Source of the DNA: Pararhodobacter zhoushanensis
Lineage (GTDB): Bacteria; Pseudomonadota; Alphaproteobacteria; Rhodobacterales; Rhodobacteraceae
Assembly (NCBI RefSeq): GCF_025949695.1
Contig: NZ_JAPDFL010000001.1
Location: 1,470,001 to 1,534,000 of the forward strand
DNA: 64,000 nt
Reading direction: 5' to 3'
Both the position numbers and the translations under genes were made by a program. This document shows positions 27,257 to 35,154 of this stretch, piece by piece. How positions within the stretch are numbered: the stretch's first letter is position 1; every line of letters starts with the position of its first letter. Below the pieces are notes generated by a model. It was not told where the DNA came from, made no database searches, and worked only from the letters and a program-made list of their open reading frames with translations.

Positions 27257-28204
27257 ATGAGCGTGACCCTCCCCACCCCCGCCGAACCCCTGAAGATCGG
27301 CACCCGCGGTTCGCCGCTGGCGCTGGCGCAGGCCTATGAGACCCGCGCCCGGCTGATGGCCGGCTTCGACCTGCCGCAAGCCGCGTTCGAGATCGTCGTG
27401 GTCACTACCACCGGCGACAAGGTGCAGGACCGCCCGCTCAAGGAGCTGGGCGGCAAGGGGCTGTTCACCCGCGAGATCGAGGACATGATGCTGGCGGGCG
27501 ACATCGACATTGCCGTGCATTCGATGAAGGACATGCCGGTCGCACAGCCCGCAGGGCTGATGCTGGACTGCTACCTGCCGCGTGAGGATGTGCGCGATGC
27601 CTTCGTGTCGCCGGGTGTGGCGCGGCTCGACGATCTGGCACCGGGGCAGGTGGTCGGCACCTCGTCCCTGCGCCGTCGCGCGCAGCTTTTGCACCGTCGT
27701 CCGGATCTGAAGGTGGTCGAGTTTCGCGGCAACGTGCAGACCCGCCTGCGCAAGCTGAGCGAGCAGGTCGCCGATTGCACCTTCCTCGCCATGGCCGGGC
27801 TGAACCGGCTGGGCATGGCCGATGTGGCCCGTTCGGCCATCGACCCCGAGCAGATGCTGCCCGCCGTCGCGCAAGGGGCAATCGGCATCGAACGCCGCGT
27901 CGATGACGCGCGCGCGCAGGCGATGCTCGAACTGATCCACCACCAGACCACCGGCTTGCGGCTGGCCGCCGAACGCGCGTTCCTCGCCACGCTCGACGGC
28001 TCGTGCGAGACGCCGATTGCCGGGCTGGCGGTGATCGAGGGCGACCAGCTCTGGTTGCGCGGCGAGATCCTGCGCCCTGATGGCTCTGAGTCCCTTAGCG
28101 ACGAAGGCCGCGCCCCGATTGCCGAGGGCGCCGCGCTGGGCAAGGCCGTGGCAGAGCGCTTGCTGGCCCGCGCACCTGCCGGGTTCTTCGACTGGCGCAG
28201 CTAA
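27257..28204 (+). CDS. hemC: Hydroxymethylbilane synthase (porphobilinogen deaminase)
   Basis: A 315-residue protein of normal length. IGTRGSPLALAQA opens domain 1, with VVTTTGDK and LGGKGLFTREIE. The Arg-rich dipyrromethane-binding segment is GTSSLRRRAQLLHRRPDL, and the cofactor cysteine is in DGSCETPIAGLAV. It polymerises four porphobilinogens to hydroxymethylbilane in tetrapyrrole synthesis (heme, and potentially cobalamin, used by the reductive dehalogenase here). A terminator follows. Confidence 0.97.
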   Translation: MSVTLPTPAEPLKIGTRGSPLALAQAYETRARLMAGFDLPQAAFEIVVVTTTGDKVQDRPLKELGGKGLFTREIEDMMLAGDIDIAVHSMKDMPVAQPAGLMLDCYLPREDVRDAFVSPGVARLDDLAPGQVVGTSSLRRRAQLLHRRPDLKVVEFRGNVQTRLRKLSEQVADCTFLAMAGLNRLGMADVARSAIDPEQMLPAVAQGAIGIERRVDDARAQAMLELIHHQTTGLRLAAERAFLATLDGSCETPIAGLAVIEGDQLWLRGEILRPDGSESLSDEGRAPIAEGAALGKAVAERLLARAPAGFFDWRS

Positions 28205-28234
28205 TCGTCAGACTTTTTGCATATGTTGGATAAG

Positions 28235-28271
28235 GGAAAACCCGTTGGCTGTAGCCTCGGGGTTTTCCTTT
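28235..28271 (+). terminator. Rho-independent terminator of hemC
   Basis: GGAAAACCCG pairs with CGGGGTTTTCC (one bulged base) around a 13-base loop and is followed by TTT, 31 bases after the hemC stop. The A-rich arm may let it work for the convergent selU gene too. Confidence 0.75.
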
Positions 28272-28288
28272 GCCGATGTCGGAAAACT

Positions 28289-29341
28289 TCAACCCAGGAT
28301 CGCTGCGATCTGATCCGCCAGCGCTTCCTGAGCGGCGTCATCCAGTCGTTCGCTGCGCAACACCTGCGCTGCCGCTTCCCCCTGCCGCAGCTTGGTGCGC
28401 GCATAGCGCGGGTCGTAGTGCTCGGCCATCAGCCGCGCCGCAAGCGGGGTGAAATCACCGGCCTCGGCCAGCGCCTGCCATTCTGCAATCGTCGCCTTGG
28501 ACTGGAACGGCCCCAATGCCGCGATCCGCGCCGCCAGCACATCGGGCGCGGTGGTGATGTCGGCATAGGCCGTGGTCAGCCACTGCGCGCGCGCCTCAAT
28601 CGGCGCGTCGATCTCGATCCGGGGTGCTGTCTGCATCGCTTGCCACAGCGACGGTGGCAAGCGGATTGCCCCGATGCGGTTGGACTCGGCCTCCACCAGC
28701 ACCGGCCGCGACGGATCGAGCCGGGCCACCGCCTCGGCCAAAGCGCTCTCGAACCCCTTCTGCGCCGGTTGCGCATCGCCGGGCACCAGTCCGAACAGGC
28801 TGCCCCGGTGCCGCGCCAGCCCCTCCAGATCGATCACCTGCCCACCGCGCGCCGCCACCTTGTGCAGGATCGCGGTCTTCGCCGTCCCGGTGTTGCCGTC
28901 CAGAACCATAACCGGCGCCGGGAACGGCTCTTCATAGAGCGCCTTCTGCACCAGCCGCCGCCACGAGCGCCAGCCACCGTCCAGCACGCCAACGCGCCAG
29001 CCGATCTGGCCCAGGATCAGCGCAACCGAGCCCGACCGCTGCCCGCCCCGCCAGCAATACACCAAGGGGCGGTAATCGGTGGGCTTGTCGGCCAGATACC
29101 CCTCCAGCTGCGACGCCACATTCCGCGCCACCAGTGCCGCGCCCATCCGCCGGGCAAGAAACCGGCTCTCTTGCACGTAAACCGTCCCGACCCGCGCGCG
29201 TTCTTCATTGCTTAATGAGGGCAGGTTGACCGCACCGGGCACCCGGTCCTCGGCGAATTCCGCCGGCGATCGTACATCGATCACCTCGTCATAGGGCAAG
29301 GAGAACAGATCCGAGAGGGCGGTGAGCGTGACACGTTGCAT
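28289..29341 (-). CDS. selU: tRNA 2-selenouridine synthase
   Basis: A 350-residue protein with the YbbB/MnmH two-domain plan. The N-terminal rhodanese domain (about 1-130) has catalytic Cys in LVYCWRGGQRSGSVA. A P-loop domain follows, opening VLDGNTGTAKTAIL, where the usual GKT glycine before Lys is Ala. Later family blocks are VIDLEGLARHRGSLFG and LVEAESNRIGAI. It replaces sulfur with selenium in 2-thiouridine at tRNA position 34 through a geranylated intermediate, with selenophosphate from SelD as donor. No selD is in the window. It ends 17 bp from the hemC terminator. Confidence 0.93.
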   Translation of the reverse strand: MQRVTLTALSDLFSLPYDEVIDVRSPAEFAEDRVPGAVNLPSLSNEERARVGTVYVQESRFLARRMGAALVARNVASQLEGYLADKPTDYRPLVYCWRGGQRSGSVALILGQIGWRVGVLDGGWRSWRRLVQKALYEEPFPAPVMVLDGNTGTAKTAILHKVAARGGQVIDLEGLARHRGSLFGLVPGDAQPAQKGFESALAEAVARLDPSRPVLVEAESNRIGAIRLPPSLWQAMQTAPRIEIDAPIEARAQWLTTAYADITTAPDVLAARIAALGPFQSKATIAEWQALAEAGDFTPLAARLMAEHYDPRYARTKLRQGEAAAQVLRSERLDDAAQEALADQIAAILG

Positions 29342-29383
29342 GCCTCAGGGCTTAGCGCCCAACCCGTCAAACGCAAAGCCCAA

Positions 29384-29499
29384 CTTTATGCCGGAAATAT
29401 CCTCGGGGGATTCCAAGGGGTGGAAAACCCCCTTGGCGGGGTGTGGGGCTGGCCCCACCCGGCGCGAGCGGGCTCGATGCCCGCGAGCGCCGGCCTCCC
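29384..29499 (-). repeat. Modular GC-hairpin intergenic repeat, copy B
   Basis: On the minus strand after the arylesterase stop: hairpins built on GGCGCTCGCGGGC/GCCCGCTCGCGCC, GTGGGGC/GCCCCAC and CCAAGGGG/CCCCTTGG, then CCCCCGAGGATATTTCCGG. It separates the arylesterase gene from selU. Confidence 0.7.
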
Positions 29500-30213
29500 T
29501 CACTCGGCAATCCGCGCGATCAGCTCCTCAACCGCAGGCCCCATCGCCTCGACCACCAGCAAGACCCCCGCTGGATTCGGATGGATCATATCCCCCTGCA
29601 TCACCGCGCGCGGCGCGACGCCTTCCGCCATCAGCGGCGCCATCATATCGGCCACCAACAGCGTGCCATGTTCCTCGGCCAGCTCCGGGTACATCGCCGA
29701 GAACGCCTGCTGATACGCCGCCCCGTAATTCCCCGGCGCGGGCAATCCGACCAGCAACGCAGGCAAGCCCTCGTCCTCAAGCCGCGTCAGGATCGCGTCC
29801 AGGTTGGCGCGGCTCAACGCGGGATCAATGCCGCGCAGCAGGTCATTGCCCCCCAGCGCCACGATCACCGCGTCAGGAGTGTCCGCCAGCGTCCAGTCCA
29901 GCCGCGCGCGCCCGCCGGTCGTGGTGTCGCCACTGACGCCCGCGTTGATCACGCTCACATCATGCCCGCGCGCCCTCAGCCAGGCCTCCAGCTGCGGCAC
30001 CAGCCCGTCGCCCTGCATCAGCCCGTAGCCCTGCGTCAGTGAATCGCCCAGTGCCGTGATGCGCAAAGTTTCGGCATCTGCGGCGGAAACTCCGGCCAGC
30101 AGCGTGAAAAGCGCAGCTGCGGCAAGGCCGCGTAGCTTGCTATGCGCGCGCGCGACCCCATATCGGCCTGAAGCTCCATATCCGCCTGAAGCGTTGCAAA
30201 GGATTGTTTTCAT
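29500..30213 (-). CDS. Arylesterase / TesA-like SGNH hydrolase
   Basis: A 237-residue exported hydrolase. GDSL block I is ITALGDSLTQGYGL (nucleophilic Ser), block II has Gly in NAGVSGDTTTGG, block III is VALGGNDLLRG and block V is MIHPNPAG (Asp/His). The hydrophobic signal sequence (LRGLAAAALFTLLAGVSAADA) is preceded by an unusually long 26-residue n-region encoded partly by an 18-bp tandem duplication. Family members have lysophospholipase, thioesterase or arylesterase activity in the periplasm. It is divergent from the YbbA-like ABC gene, and the two ATG codons overlap within CATG. Confidence 0.9.
   Translation of the reverse strand: MKTILCNASGGYGASGRYGVARAHSKLRGLAAAALFTLLAGVSAADAETLRITALGDSLTQGYGLMQGDGLVPQLEAWLRARGHDVSVINAGVSGDTTTGGRARLDWTLADTPDAVIVALGGNDLLRGIDPALSRANLDAILTRLEDEGLPALLVGLPAPGNYGAAYQQAFSAMYPELAEEHGTLLVADMMAPLMAEGVAPRAVMQGDMIHPNPAGVLLVVEAMGPAVEELIARIAE
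30157..30192. repeat. Tandem duplication of an 18-bp unit
   Basis: CATATCGGCCTGAAGCTC is followed directly by CATATCCGCCTGAAGCGT; one mismatch within the first 16 bases. It lies inside the 5' end of the arylesterase gene and 20-55 bp upstream of the divergent ABC gene, so it may also affect that gene's promoter. Confidence 0.85.
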
Positions 30214-30922
30214 GCCCGAACCCGTTCTGTCCCTCAAGGATGCCTGCCTGACCTTGCAGGGCAATGCCGGCCCTGTCGAGATCCTCAAGGGCATCTCACT
30301 GGACGTTGAACGCGGCCAGTCCATCGGATTGGTGGGCCCGTCGGGCTCGGGCAAGTCCTCGCTGCTGATGCTGATGGGCGGGCTGGAGAGCGCCACCAGC
30401 GGCGCGGTCAAGGCGCTGGGGCAGGATCTGACCACGATGAACGAGGACGCGCTCGCGCGGTTCCGGCGCGGCAATATGGGCGTGGTGTTCCAGTCGTTCC
30501 ACCTGATCCCCACGATGACCGCGCTGGAAAACGTCGCCACGCCCTTGGAGCTGGCCGGTCACAAGGACGCGTTCGAACGCGCCGAGGCCGAGCTGACCGC
30601 CGTCGGCCTTGGCGCGCGGATGCACCACTACCCCGCGCAGATGTCGGGCGGCGAGCAGCAGCGCGTCGCGCTGGCGCGTGCCGCCGTGCCCAGGCCCGCG
30701 ATCCTGCTGGCCGATGAGCCGACCGGCAACCTTGACGGTCCCAACGGGCAGGCGATCATGGACCTGCTGTTCGGGTTGCGTGACCGCCATGGCGCGACGC
30801 TGGTGCTCGTCACGCATTCCCCTGAACTCGCCGCGCGCTGCGACCGGGTGATCCACCTGCGCGATGGCGGGATCGAGACCGAGACCCGCGCCACCCAAAC
30901 CCGCGCCGGGGTTCCCGCATGA
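30212..30922 (+). CDS. ABC transporter ATP-binding protein, YbbA/LolD-like
   Basis: A 236-residue ATPase. Walker A: GLVGPSGSGKSSLL. Q-loop: VFQSFHLIPTMTALENV. Signature: [14 protein letters not shown]. Walker B: ILLADEPTGNLDG. H-loop: LVTHSPELA. The QSFHLIPTMTALENV segment is typical of the MacB/LolD/YbbA group that pairs with FtsX-like permeases. AAAGGA precedes the ATG. The stop overlaps the permease start (ATGA), so they form one transporter; arylesterase plus YbbA-YbbP is a recurrent gene set in Proteobacteria. Confidence 0.93.
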   Translation: MPEPVLSLKDACLTLQGNAGPVEILKGISLDVERGQSIGLVGPSGSGKSSLLMLMGGLESATSGAVKALGQDLTTMNEDALARFRRGNMGVVFQSFHLIPTMTALENVATPLELAGHKDAFERAEAELTAVGLGARMHHYPAQMSGGEQQRVALARAAVPRPAILLADEPTGNLDGPNGQAIMDLLFGLRDRHGATLVLVTHSPELAARCDRVIHLRDGGIETETRATQTRAGVPA

Positions 30923-33438
30923 CCCTTGCCCTTGCCGCAAGGCTGGCCCGGCGCGAGTTGCGCGGCGGGATTGCCGGGTTCCGCATCTTCCTGCTCTGTC
31001 TGGTGCTGGGCGTCGGGGCGATTGCCGCTGTCGGCTCGGTCCGTGCCGCGATTGAGGCTGGTCTGGCCCGCGAAGGTCGCGCCCTGCTGGGGGGCGACGC
31101 CGAGCTGCGCATGACGTACCGCTTCGCCGACGAGGCCGAGCGCGCCTGGCTTGATACGCAGGCGGCGGCCTGGGGCGAGGTCGTCGATTTCCGCTCGATG
31201 GCTGTCGCGCCCGATGGCGAACGGGCACTGACGCAGGTCAAGGCGATTGACGACACCTGGCCCCTGATCGGCGCGCCCGAGTTTGACCCGCCGATGAGCG
31301 TCGATACCCTGCTGGCCGGGCAGGGCGGTTTGCCCGGCGCGGCGCTGGACCCGCTGCTGATCGACCGTCTGGGCCTGCAGATCGGCGATACGGTGCGCAT
31401 GGGCACGCAGGATTTCGCGCTGATGACCGCGGTGATCCGCGAGCCGGATTCTGTCGGCACCAGCTTCGGCTTCGGCCCGCGCAGCATCGTGGCGACCTCG
31501 GCGCTGGAAGGGTCCGGGCTGCTCGGCGCAGGCTCGCTCTATGACACCTCCTACCGGCTGGTTCTGCGCGATGGCGACACGCTGGAACGCGTCCGCGCCT
31601 CGCTCATCGACACGTTCCACGACGCTGGCATCCGCTGGCGCGACGCGGCGCGGGCCGAGCCGGGCGTGGCCCGTTTCGTCGACCGGATCGGCGCGTTTCT
31701 GGTGCTGGTCGGGCTGGCCGGGCTGGCGGTGGGGGGCATCGGCGTGTCGTCCGCCGTGCGCGCCTACCTCGACGGCAAGACCGGGGTGATTGCCACGCTC
31801 AAGACACTGGGGGCCGAGGGGCGGACAATATTTGCGATCTATTTCATCCAGATCGGCGTTCTGACACTGGTTGGCGTGGCGCTGGGTCTGGCGCTGGGCG
31901 CGGGGGCTGTCCTGTTGGCGACGCCGCTGGCGCAGAGCAGCCTGCCCGTGCCGATTGCCGCCGGGCTCTACCCCCGCCCGCTGGCCGAGGCCGCGCTCTA
32001 CGGCGCGCTCACCGCGATGGTCTTTACCCTCTGGCCGCTGGCGCGGGTGCAGAGCGTGCGCGCCGCCGCCCTCTATCGCGGTATCGGTACCGAATCGCGG
32101 GCCCGGCCCGGCGCTCTGCCGATGCTGGCGCTGGCACTCTCGGTCGCAGCGCTCATCGGCGCGGCGGTCTGGTTCTCGGGGACGTGGGAACTGGCGCTGG
32201 GCGCGGCCTTCGGCATCGCTTTCGCGCTGGGTCTTCTGGCGCTGGTGGCGCTGGGGTTGCGCGCTCTGTCGCGGCGCGCATCGCGGGCCAAGGCGTTGCG
32301 CGGCCATACCGCGCTGCGGCTGGCGCTGGGCGCAGTAGGCAACCCGCGTGAGGGGGCGGTGGCCGTGGTGCTCTCGCTGGGGCTGGGGCTGACGGTGCTG
32401 GCCACCGTGGGTCAGATCGACGCCAATCTTCGCAACGCCATTTCGACGCAGATGCCCGACCGCGCGCCGTCTTTCTTCTTTCTGGACCTGCAACCCGATC
32501 AGGTCGCGCCGTTCAGCGCCGCGCTTGCCGGGTTCGACGGCGTCAGCGACATCCAGACCGCGCCGCAGCTGCGCGGCGTGATCGCGCAGATCAACGGCCG
32601 GCCGTCCAGCGAGTATGGCAACCACTGGGTGCTGCGCGGCGACCGGGGCGTGACCTATGCTGCCGATCAGGGCGGGTTGCGGCTGACCCAAGGGACGTGG
32701 TGGCCCGAGGATTACGACGGCCCGCCGCTGATTTCCTTCGGGGAGGAAGAGGGGACCGAGCTTGGCCTTGCCCTGGGCGACACGATCACGGTCAACGTCA
32801 TGGGCCGCGACATCACCGGCACCATCGCCAATTTCCGCGAGCTGGACTTCCGCACGGGGGGCATCGGTTTTGTGATGACCTTCAACCCGGGTGCTTTCGC
32901 GGGCGCACCGCATACCGTGATCGCGACCGCCCGCGCCCCCGAGGGGTCCGAAGGCACAATCCTGCGCGCGCTGGGCAATGCCTTTCCCAACGTCACCGCG
33001 ATCCCGATCCGCGAGGCGGCGCAGCGGGTGGTCGAGGCTTTTGGGGCGCTGGCGGCGGCCACCTCGCTGGCCGCACTGGCGACGCTGGCGACGGGCTTTG
33101 TCGTGCTGATCGGTGCCGCCGCGGCAGGCGAGCGCGCGCGGGTGTTCGAAGCGGCTGTGCTCAAGACACTGGGCGCGACGCGGGGGCGCATCCTTGCCAG
33201 CTTCGCCCTGCGCTCGGCGCTGATGGGGGCGGCGGCAGGGCTGGTGGCCATCGGTGCCGGGGCTCTGGCAGCCTGGGCGATCCTCGTGCAGGTAATGGAC
33301 CTGCCCTACCGGTTCGAGCCGGTCTCGGCGTTGCTGATCGTGGTCGGCGGCGTGGTGGCCGTGCTGCTGGCCGGGTTGCTCTTTGCCTGGCGACCGCTGG
33401 CGGCGCGCCCGGCGGGCATCCTGCGCGCGCAGGAGTAA
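30919..33438 (+). CDS. ABC transporter permease, YbbP/FtsX family
   Basis: An 839-residue membrane protein. A first transmembrane helix (about 20-42) anchors a large periplasmic domain, then three helices (about 255-370), further helices near 395-440 and 475-490, a second periplasmic domain, and a C-terminal trio (about 700-830) ending LLFAWRPLAARPAGILRAQE. This duplicated FtsX arrangement is the YbbP form, thought to act in lipid or lipoprotein-related extrusion and not import. The substrate is unknown. It partners with the ATPase encoded just upstream. Confidence 0.92.
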   Translation: MTLALAARLARRELRGGIAGFRIFLLCLVLGVGAIAAVGSVRAAIEAGLAREGRALLGGDAELRMTYRFADEAERAWLDTQAAAWGEVVDFRSMAVAPDGERALTQVKAIDDTWPLIGAPEFDPPMSVDTLLAGQGGLPGAALDPLLIDRLGLQIGDTVRMGTQDFALMTAVIREPDSVGTSFGFGPRSIVATSALEGSGLLGAGSLYDTSYRLVLRDGDTLERVRASLIDTFHDAGIRWRDAARAEPGVARFVDRIGAFLVLVGLAGLAVGGIGVSSAVRAYLDGKTGVIATLKTLGAEGRTIFAIYFIQIGVLTLVGVALGLALGAGAVLLATPLAQSSLPVPIAAGLYPRPLAEAALYGALTAMVFTLWPLARVQSVRAAALYRGIGTESRARPGALPMLALALSVAALIGAAVWFSGTWELALGAAFGIAFALGLLALVALGLRALSRRASRAKALRGHTALRLALGAVGNPREGAVAVVLSLGLGLTVLATVGQIDANLRNAISTQMPDRAPSFFFLDLQPDQVAPFSAALAGFDGVSDIQTAPQLRGVIAQINGRPSSEYGNHWVLRGDRGVTYAADQGGLRLTQGTWWPEDYDGPPLISFGEEEGTELGLALGDTITVNVMGRDITGTIANFRELDFRTGGIGFVMTFNPGAFAGAPHTVIATARAPEGSEGTILRALGNAFPNVTAIPIREAAQRVVEAFGALAAATSLAALATLATGFVVLIGAAAAGERARVFEAAVLKTLGATRGRILASFALRSALMGAAAGLVAIGAGALAAWAILVQVMDLPYRFEPVSALLIVVGGVVAVLLAGLLFAWRPLAARPAGILRAQE

Positions 33439-33444
33439 GCCGGG

Positions 33445-33568
33445 GAGGGACGGCGCTCGACCCCATCGAGGGGTCTCGCGCCGCTGTGGGGCCAGCCCCA
33501 CCCCCGCGCGGGGGACGCACGCGTCCCCCGGACCCCCTGGTGGATATTTGAAGAGCAAAGAAACGCGC
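33445..33568 (+). repeat. Modular GC-hairpin intergenic repeat, copy C1
   Basis: After the permease stop: hairpins GGCGCTCGACCCC/GGGGTCTCGCGCC (imperfect), GTGGGGC/GCCCCAC and GGGGGACGC/GCGTCCCCC, then CCCCCTGGTGGATATTTGAA and GAGCAAAGAAACG. Its box faces the inverted copy C2. Confidence 0.7.
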
Positions 33569-33583
33569 TTAACAAAACCTTAA

Positions 33584-33656
33584 CGCCCCTCTTTGCTCGC
33601 TAAATATCCTGGGGGTGAATGCGCGGCACGCGCAGAGGGGGCTAGCCCCCCTGCCT
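33584..33656 (-). repeat. Modular GC-hairpin intergenic repeat, copy C2 (inverted)
   Basis: Read on the minus strand: hairpin GGGGGGCTAGCCCCCTC, a second small stem, then CCCCCAGGATATTTAGCGAG and CAAAGAGG. It faces copy C1 across about 15 bases, and AGCAAAGA in C1 is complementary to TCTTTGCT here. Confidence 0.65.
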
Positions 33657-33730
33657 TGGCCGCCAATCGCGCCTTGATCCCGGTTGTGCGCTGGGGCATC
33701 ACCATGGGGCAAACGACGAAAGCCACGTGA

Positions 33731-34210
33731 ATGAACCGCATCTGCCACATCGACATCGACGATTCCGGCCTGCCTGCTCCGACCCCCGAGATGGAGCAGG
33801 AGCGCAAGGTCGCGGTGTTCGATCTGTTGGAAGAGAATTGCTTCACGCTGCCCCAGCGCGAGGGCCGCAGCGTGCCCGAAGGGCCCTACCGGCTGGCACT
33901 GGCGATCCGCGACCGGCGGTTGGTCGTCGAGATCAGTCAGGAAACCGGCACACTTGTCGGTGAAATGCACCTGTCCCTTGGCCCGTTCCGGCAGGTGGTC
34001 AAGGATTACGACCAGATCTGCGCCAGCTATTTCGATGCGGTGAAACGCCTGCCGCCCAGCCAGATCGAAGCGATCGACATGGCCCGGCGCGGCATTCACA
34101 ACGAGGGAGCGCGGGTGTTGCAAGAGCGGCTCGAGGGCAAGGCCGAGATCGATCTCGACACCGCCCGCCGCCTTTTCACCTTGATCAGCGTGCTGAATCG
34201 CGGGGCGTGA
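33731..34210 (+). CDS. UPF0262 family protein
   Basis: A 159-residue cytoplasmic protein matching the alphaproteobacterial UPF0262 family: it opens with NRICHIDIDDSGL, continues EQERKVAVFDLLEENCFTL, and has LSLGPFRQVVKDYDQICASYFDAV and IEAIDMARRGIHNEGA. The function is unknown. Its stop overlaps the start of a low-molecular-weight phosphatase gene (GTGA), so the two are coupled. Confidence 0.88.
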   Translation: MNRICHIDIDDSGLPAPTPEMEQERKVAVFDLLEENCFTLPQREGRSVPEGPYRLALAIRDRRLVVEISQETGTLVGEMHLSLGPFRQVVKDYDQICASYFDAVKRLPPSQIEAIDMARRGIHNEGARVLQERLEGKAEIDLDTARRLFTLISVLNRGA

Positions 34211-34668
34211 TCTTGGGTGAACCCTTTCCCAGTTCCATTCTGTTTTGCTGCGACCACAATTCCGTGCGCTCGCCGATGGCAGAGGGGCTGATGAAGCAAC
34301 TCTACGGGCAGCGCGCCTATGTCCAATCCGCCGGTGTCTACAATGATCTGGAAATCGACGGGTTCGCCGTCACCGTCAGTGCCGAAATCGGCGTCGAGCT
34401 GTCGCGCCACCGCTCGCGCAGTTTCGACGAGATGGTCGAGTGGGGCGACGATCTGTCGGGCTTTGATCTGATCGTGTCACTGTCACCCGCCAGCCAGCGC
34501 ATGGCGCTGGAGATGACACGCTATGCGCATGTGAACGTGGAATACTGGCCGATCATGGACCCCACGGGACTGGGCGAAACCCGCGAAACCAAGCTGCAGG
34601 CCTACCGTCAGACCCGCGATCAGATCGTCAAACGGATGCAGGAGCGGTTTGGTCCGGCGACTCGCTGA
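34207..34668 (+). CDS. Low-molecular-weight protein-tyrosine-phosphatase-like protein
   Basis: A 153-residue protein with the N-terminal loop ILFCCDHNSVRSPMAEG. The family P-loop is CxxNxxRS; here CCDHNSVRS keeps the nucleophilic Cys, Asn, Arg and Ser. The late acid appears in WPIMDPTG (Asp-Pro). It is therefore likely a phosphatase, or arsenate reductase-like, in the cytoplasm. GTG at 34207 overlaps the UPF0262 stop. Its 3' end overlaps the convergent HxlR gene by 41 bp. Confidence 0.87.
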   Translation: MILGEPFPSSILFCCDHNSVRSPMAEGLMKQLYGQRAYVQSAGVYNDLEIDGFAVTVSAEIGVELSRHRSRSFDEMVEWGDDLSGFDLIVSLSPASQRMALEMTRYAHVNVEYWPIMDPTGLGETRETKLQAYRQTRDQIVKRMQERFGPATR

Positions 34669-35059
34669 GGTCACCCGCCGATCCATGGGCGGACAGGATC
34701 TGGCCCAAGGCCCCTTCGATCCAGCCCACCAGTCCGACCAGATGCTGCGCTGCCGTCTCACCCAGCGGGGTCAGCGAGTATTCGACCCGCGGCGGCACCT
34801 CGCCATAATCCTTGCGATGCACAAAACCGTCGCCCTCAAGCTGCTGCAGCGTCTGCGCCAGCATCCGCTCGCTGACCCCGCCGATTTTGCGGCGCAGAGC
34901 GGCAAAGCGGTAGGTGCCGGTCGCCAGCACCGCCATCACCAGCACCCCCCAGCGGCTGGTCAGATGTTGCAGCACGGCGCGCGAGGGGCAGTCGGGGGCC
35001 AGAACATTGCCGCGTGCCATGGCGTCGAGCATGTCTTGGGCGGATTGCGCGGGGGTCAT
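34628..35059 (-). CDS. HxlR family transcriptional regulator, QorR-like
   Basis: A 143-residue winged-helix protein with the HxlR core CPSRAVLQHLTSRWGVLVMAVLATGTYRFAALRRKIGGVSERMLAQTLQQLEGDGFVHRKDYGEVPPRVEYSLTPLG, including the near N-terminal Cys often used for redox or quinone sensing. It is divergent from a QorB-like oxidoreductase across 95 bp, the arrangement known for QorR/qor2 and ytfH/ytfG. It probably represses that gene. Its 3' end overlaps the phosphatase gene antisense. Confidence 0.9.
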   Translation of the reverse strand: MTPAQSAQDMLDAMARGNVLAPDCPSRAVLQHLTSRWGVLVMAVLATGTYRFAALRRKIGGVSERMLAQTLQQLEGDGFVHRKDYGEVPPRVEYSLTPLGETAAQHLVGLVGWIEGALGQILSAHGSAGDLSESPDQTAPASV

Positions 35060-35098
35060 GGTCGTCTCCGGAAATCTTACACTAACATTTATGTAGGT

Positions 35099-35115
35099 AC
35101 TTATGTTTCGTAAGT
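35099..35115. promoter_or_regulatory. Candidate HxlR operator ACTTATG-TTT-CGTAAGT
   Basis: A near-perfect inverted repeat (ACTTATG/CGTAAGT, 6 of 7 pairs) lies midway between the divergent HxlR and qorB-like starts. A related half site TTAC/GTAGGT lies just left of it. Position and symmetry suit a QorR-type repressor site. Confidence 0.5.
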
Positions 35116-35154
35116 AAAGGTCTATGTGTCCCTCATTAACCCTGTGAGGAACCC

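Noticed and set aside
30628..33558. A 976-codon open frame on the minus strand opposite the YbbP permease
   Set aside because: Its composition is Arg/Gln/Gly/His-rich and motif-free, whereas the plus strand encodes a clear FtsX-family permease.
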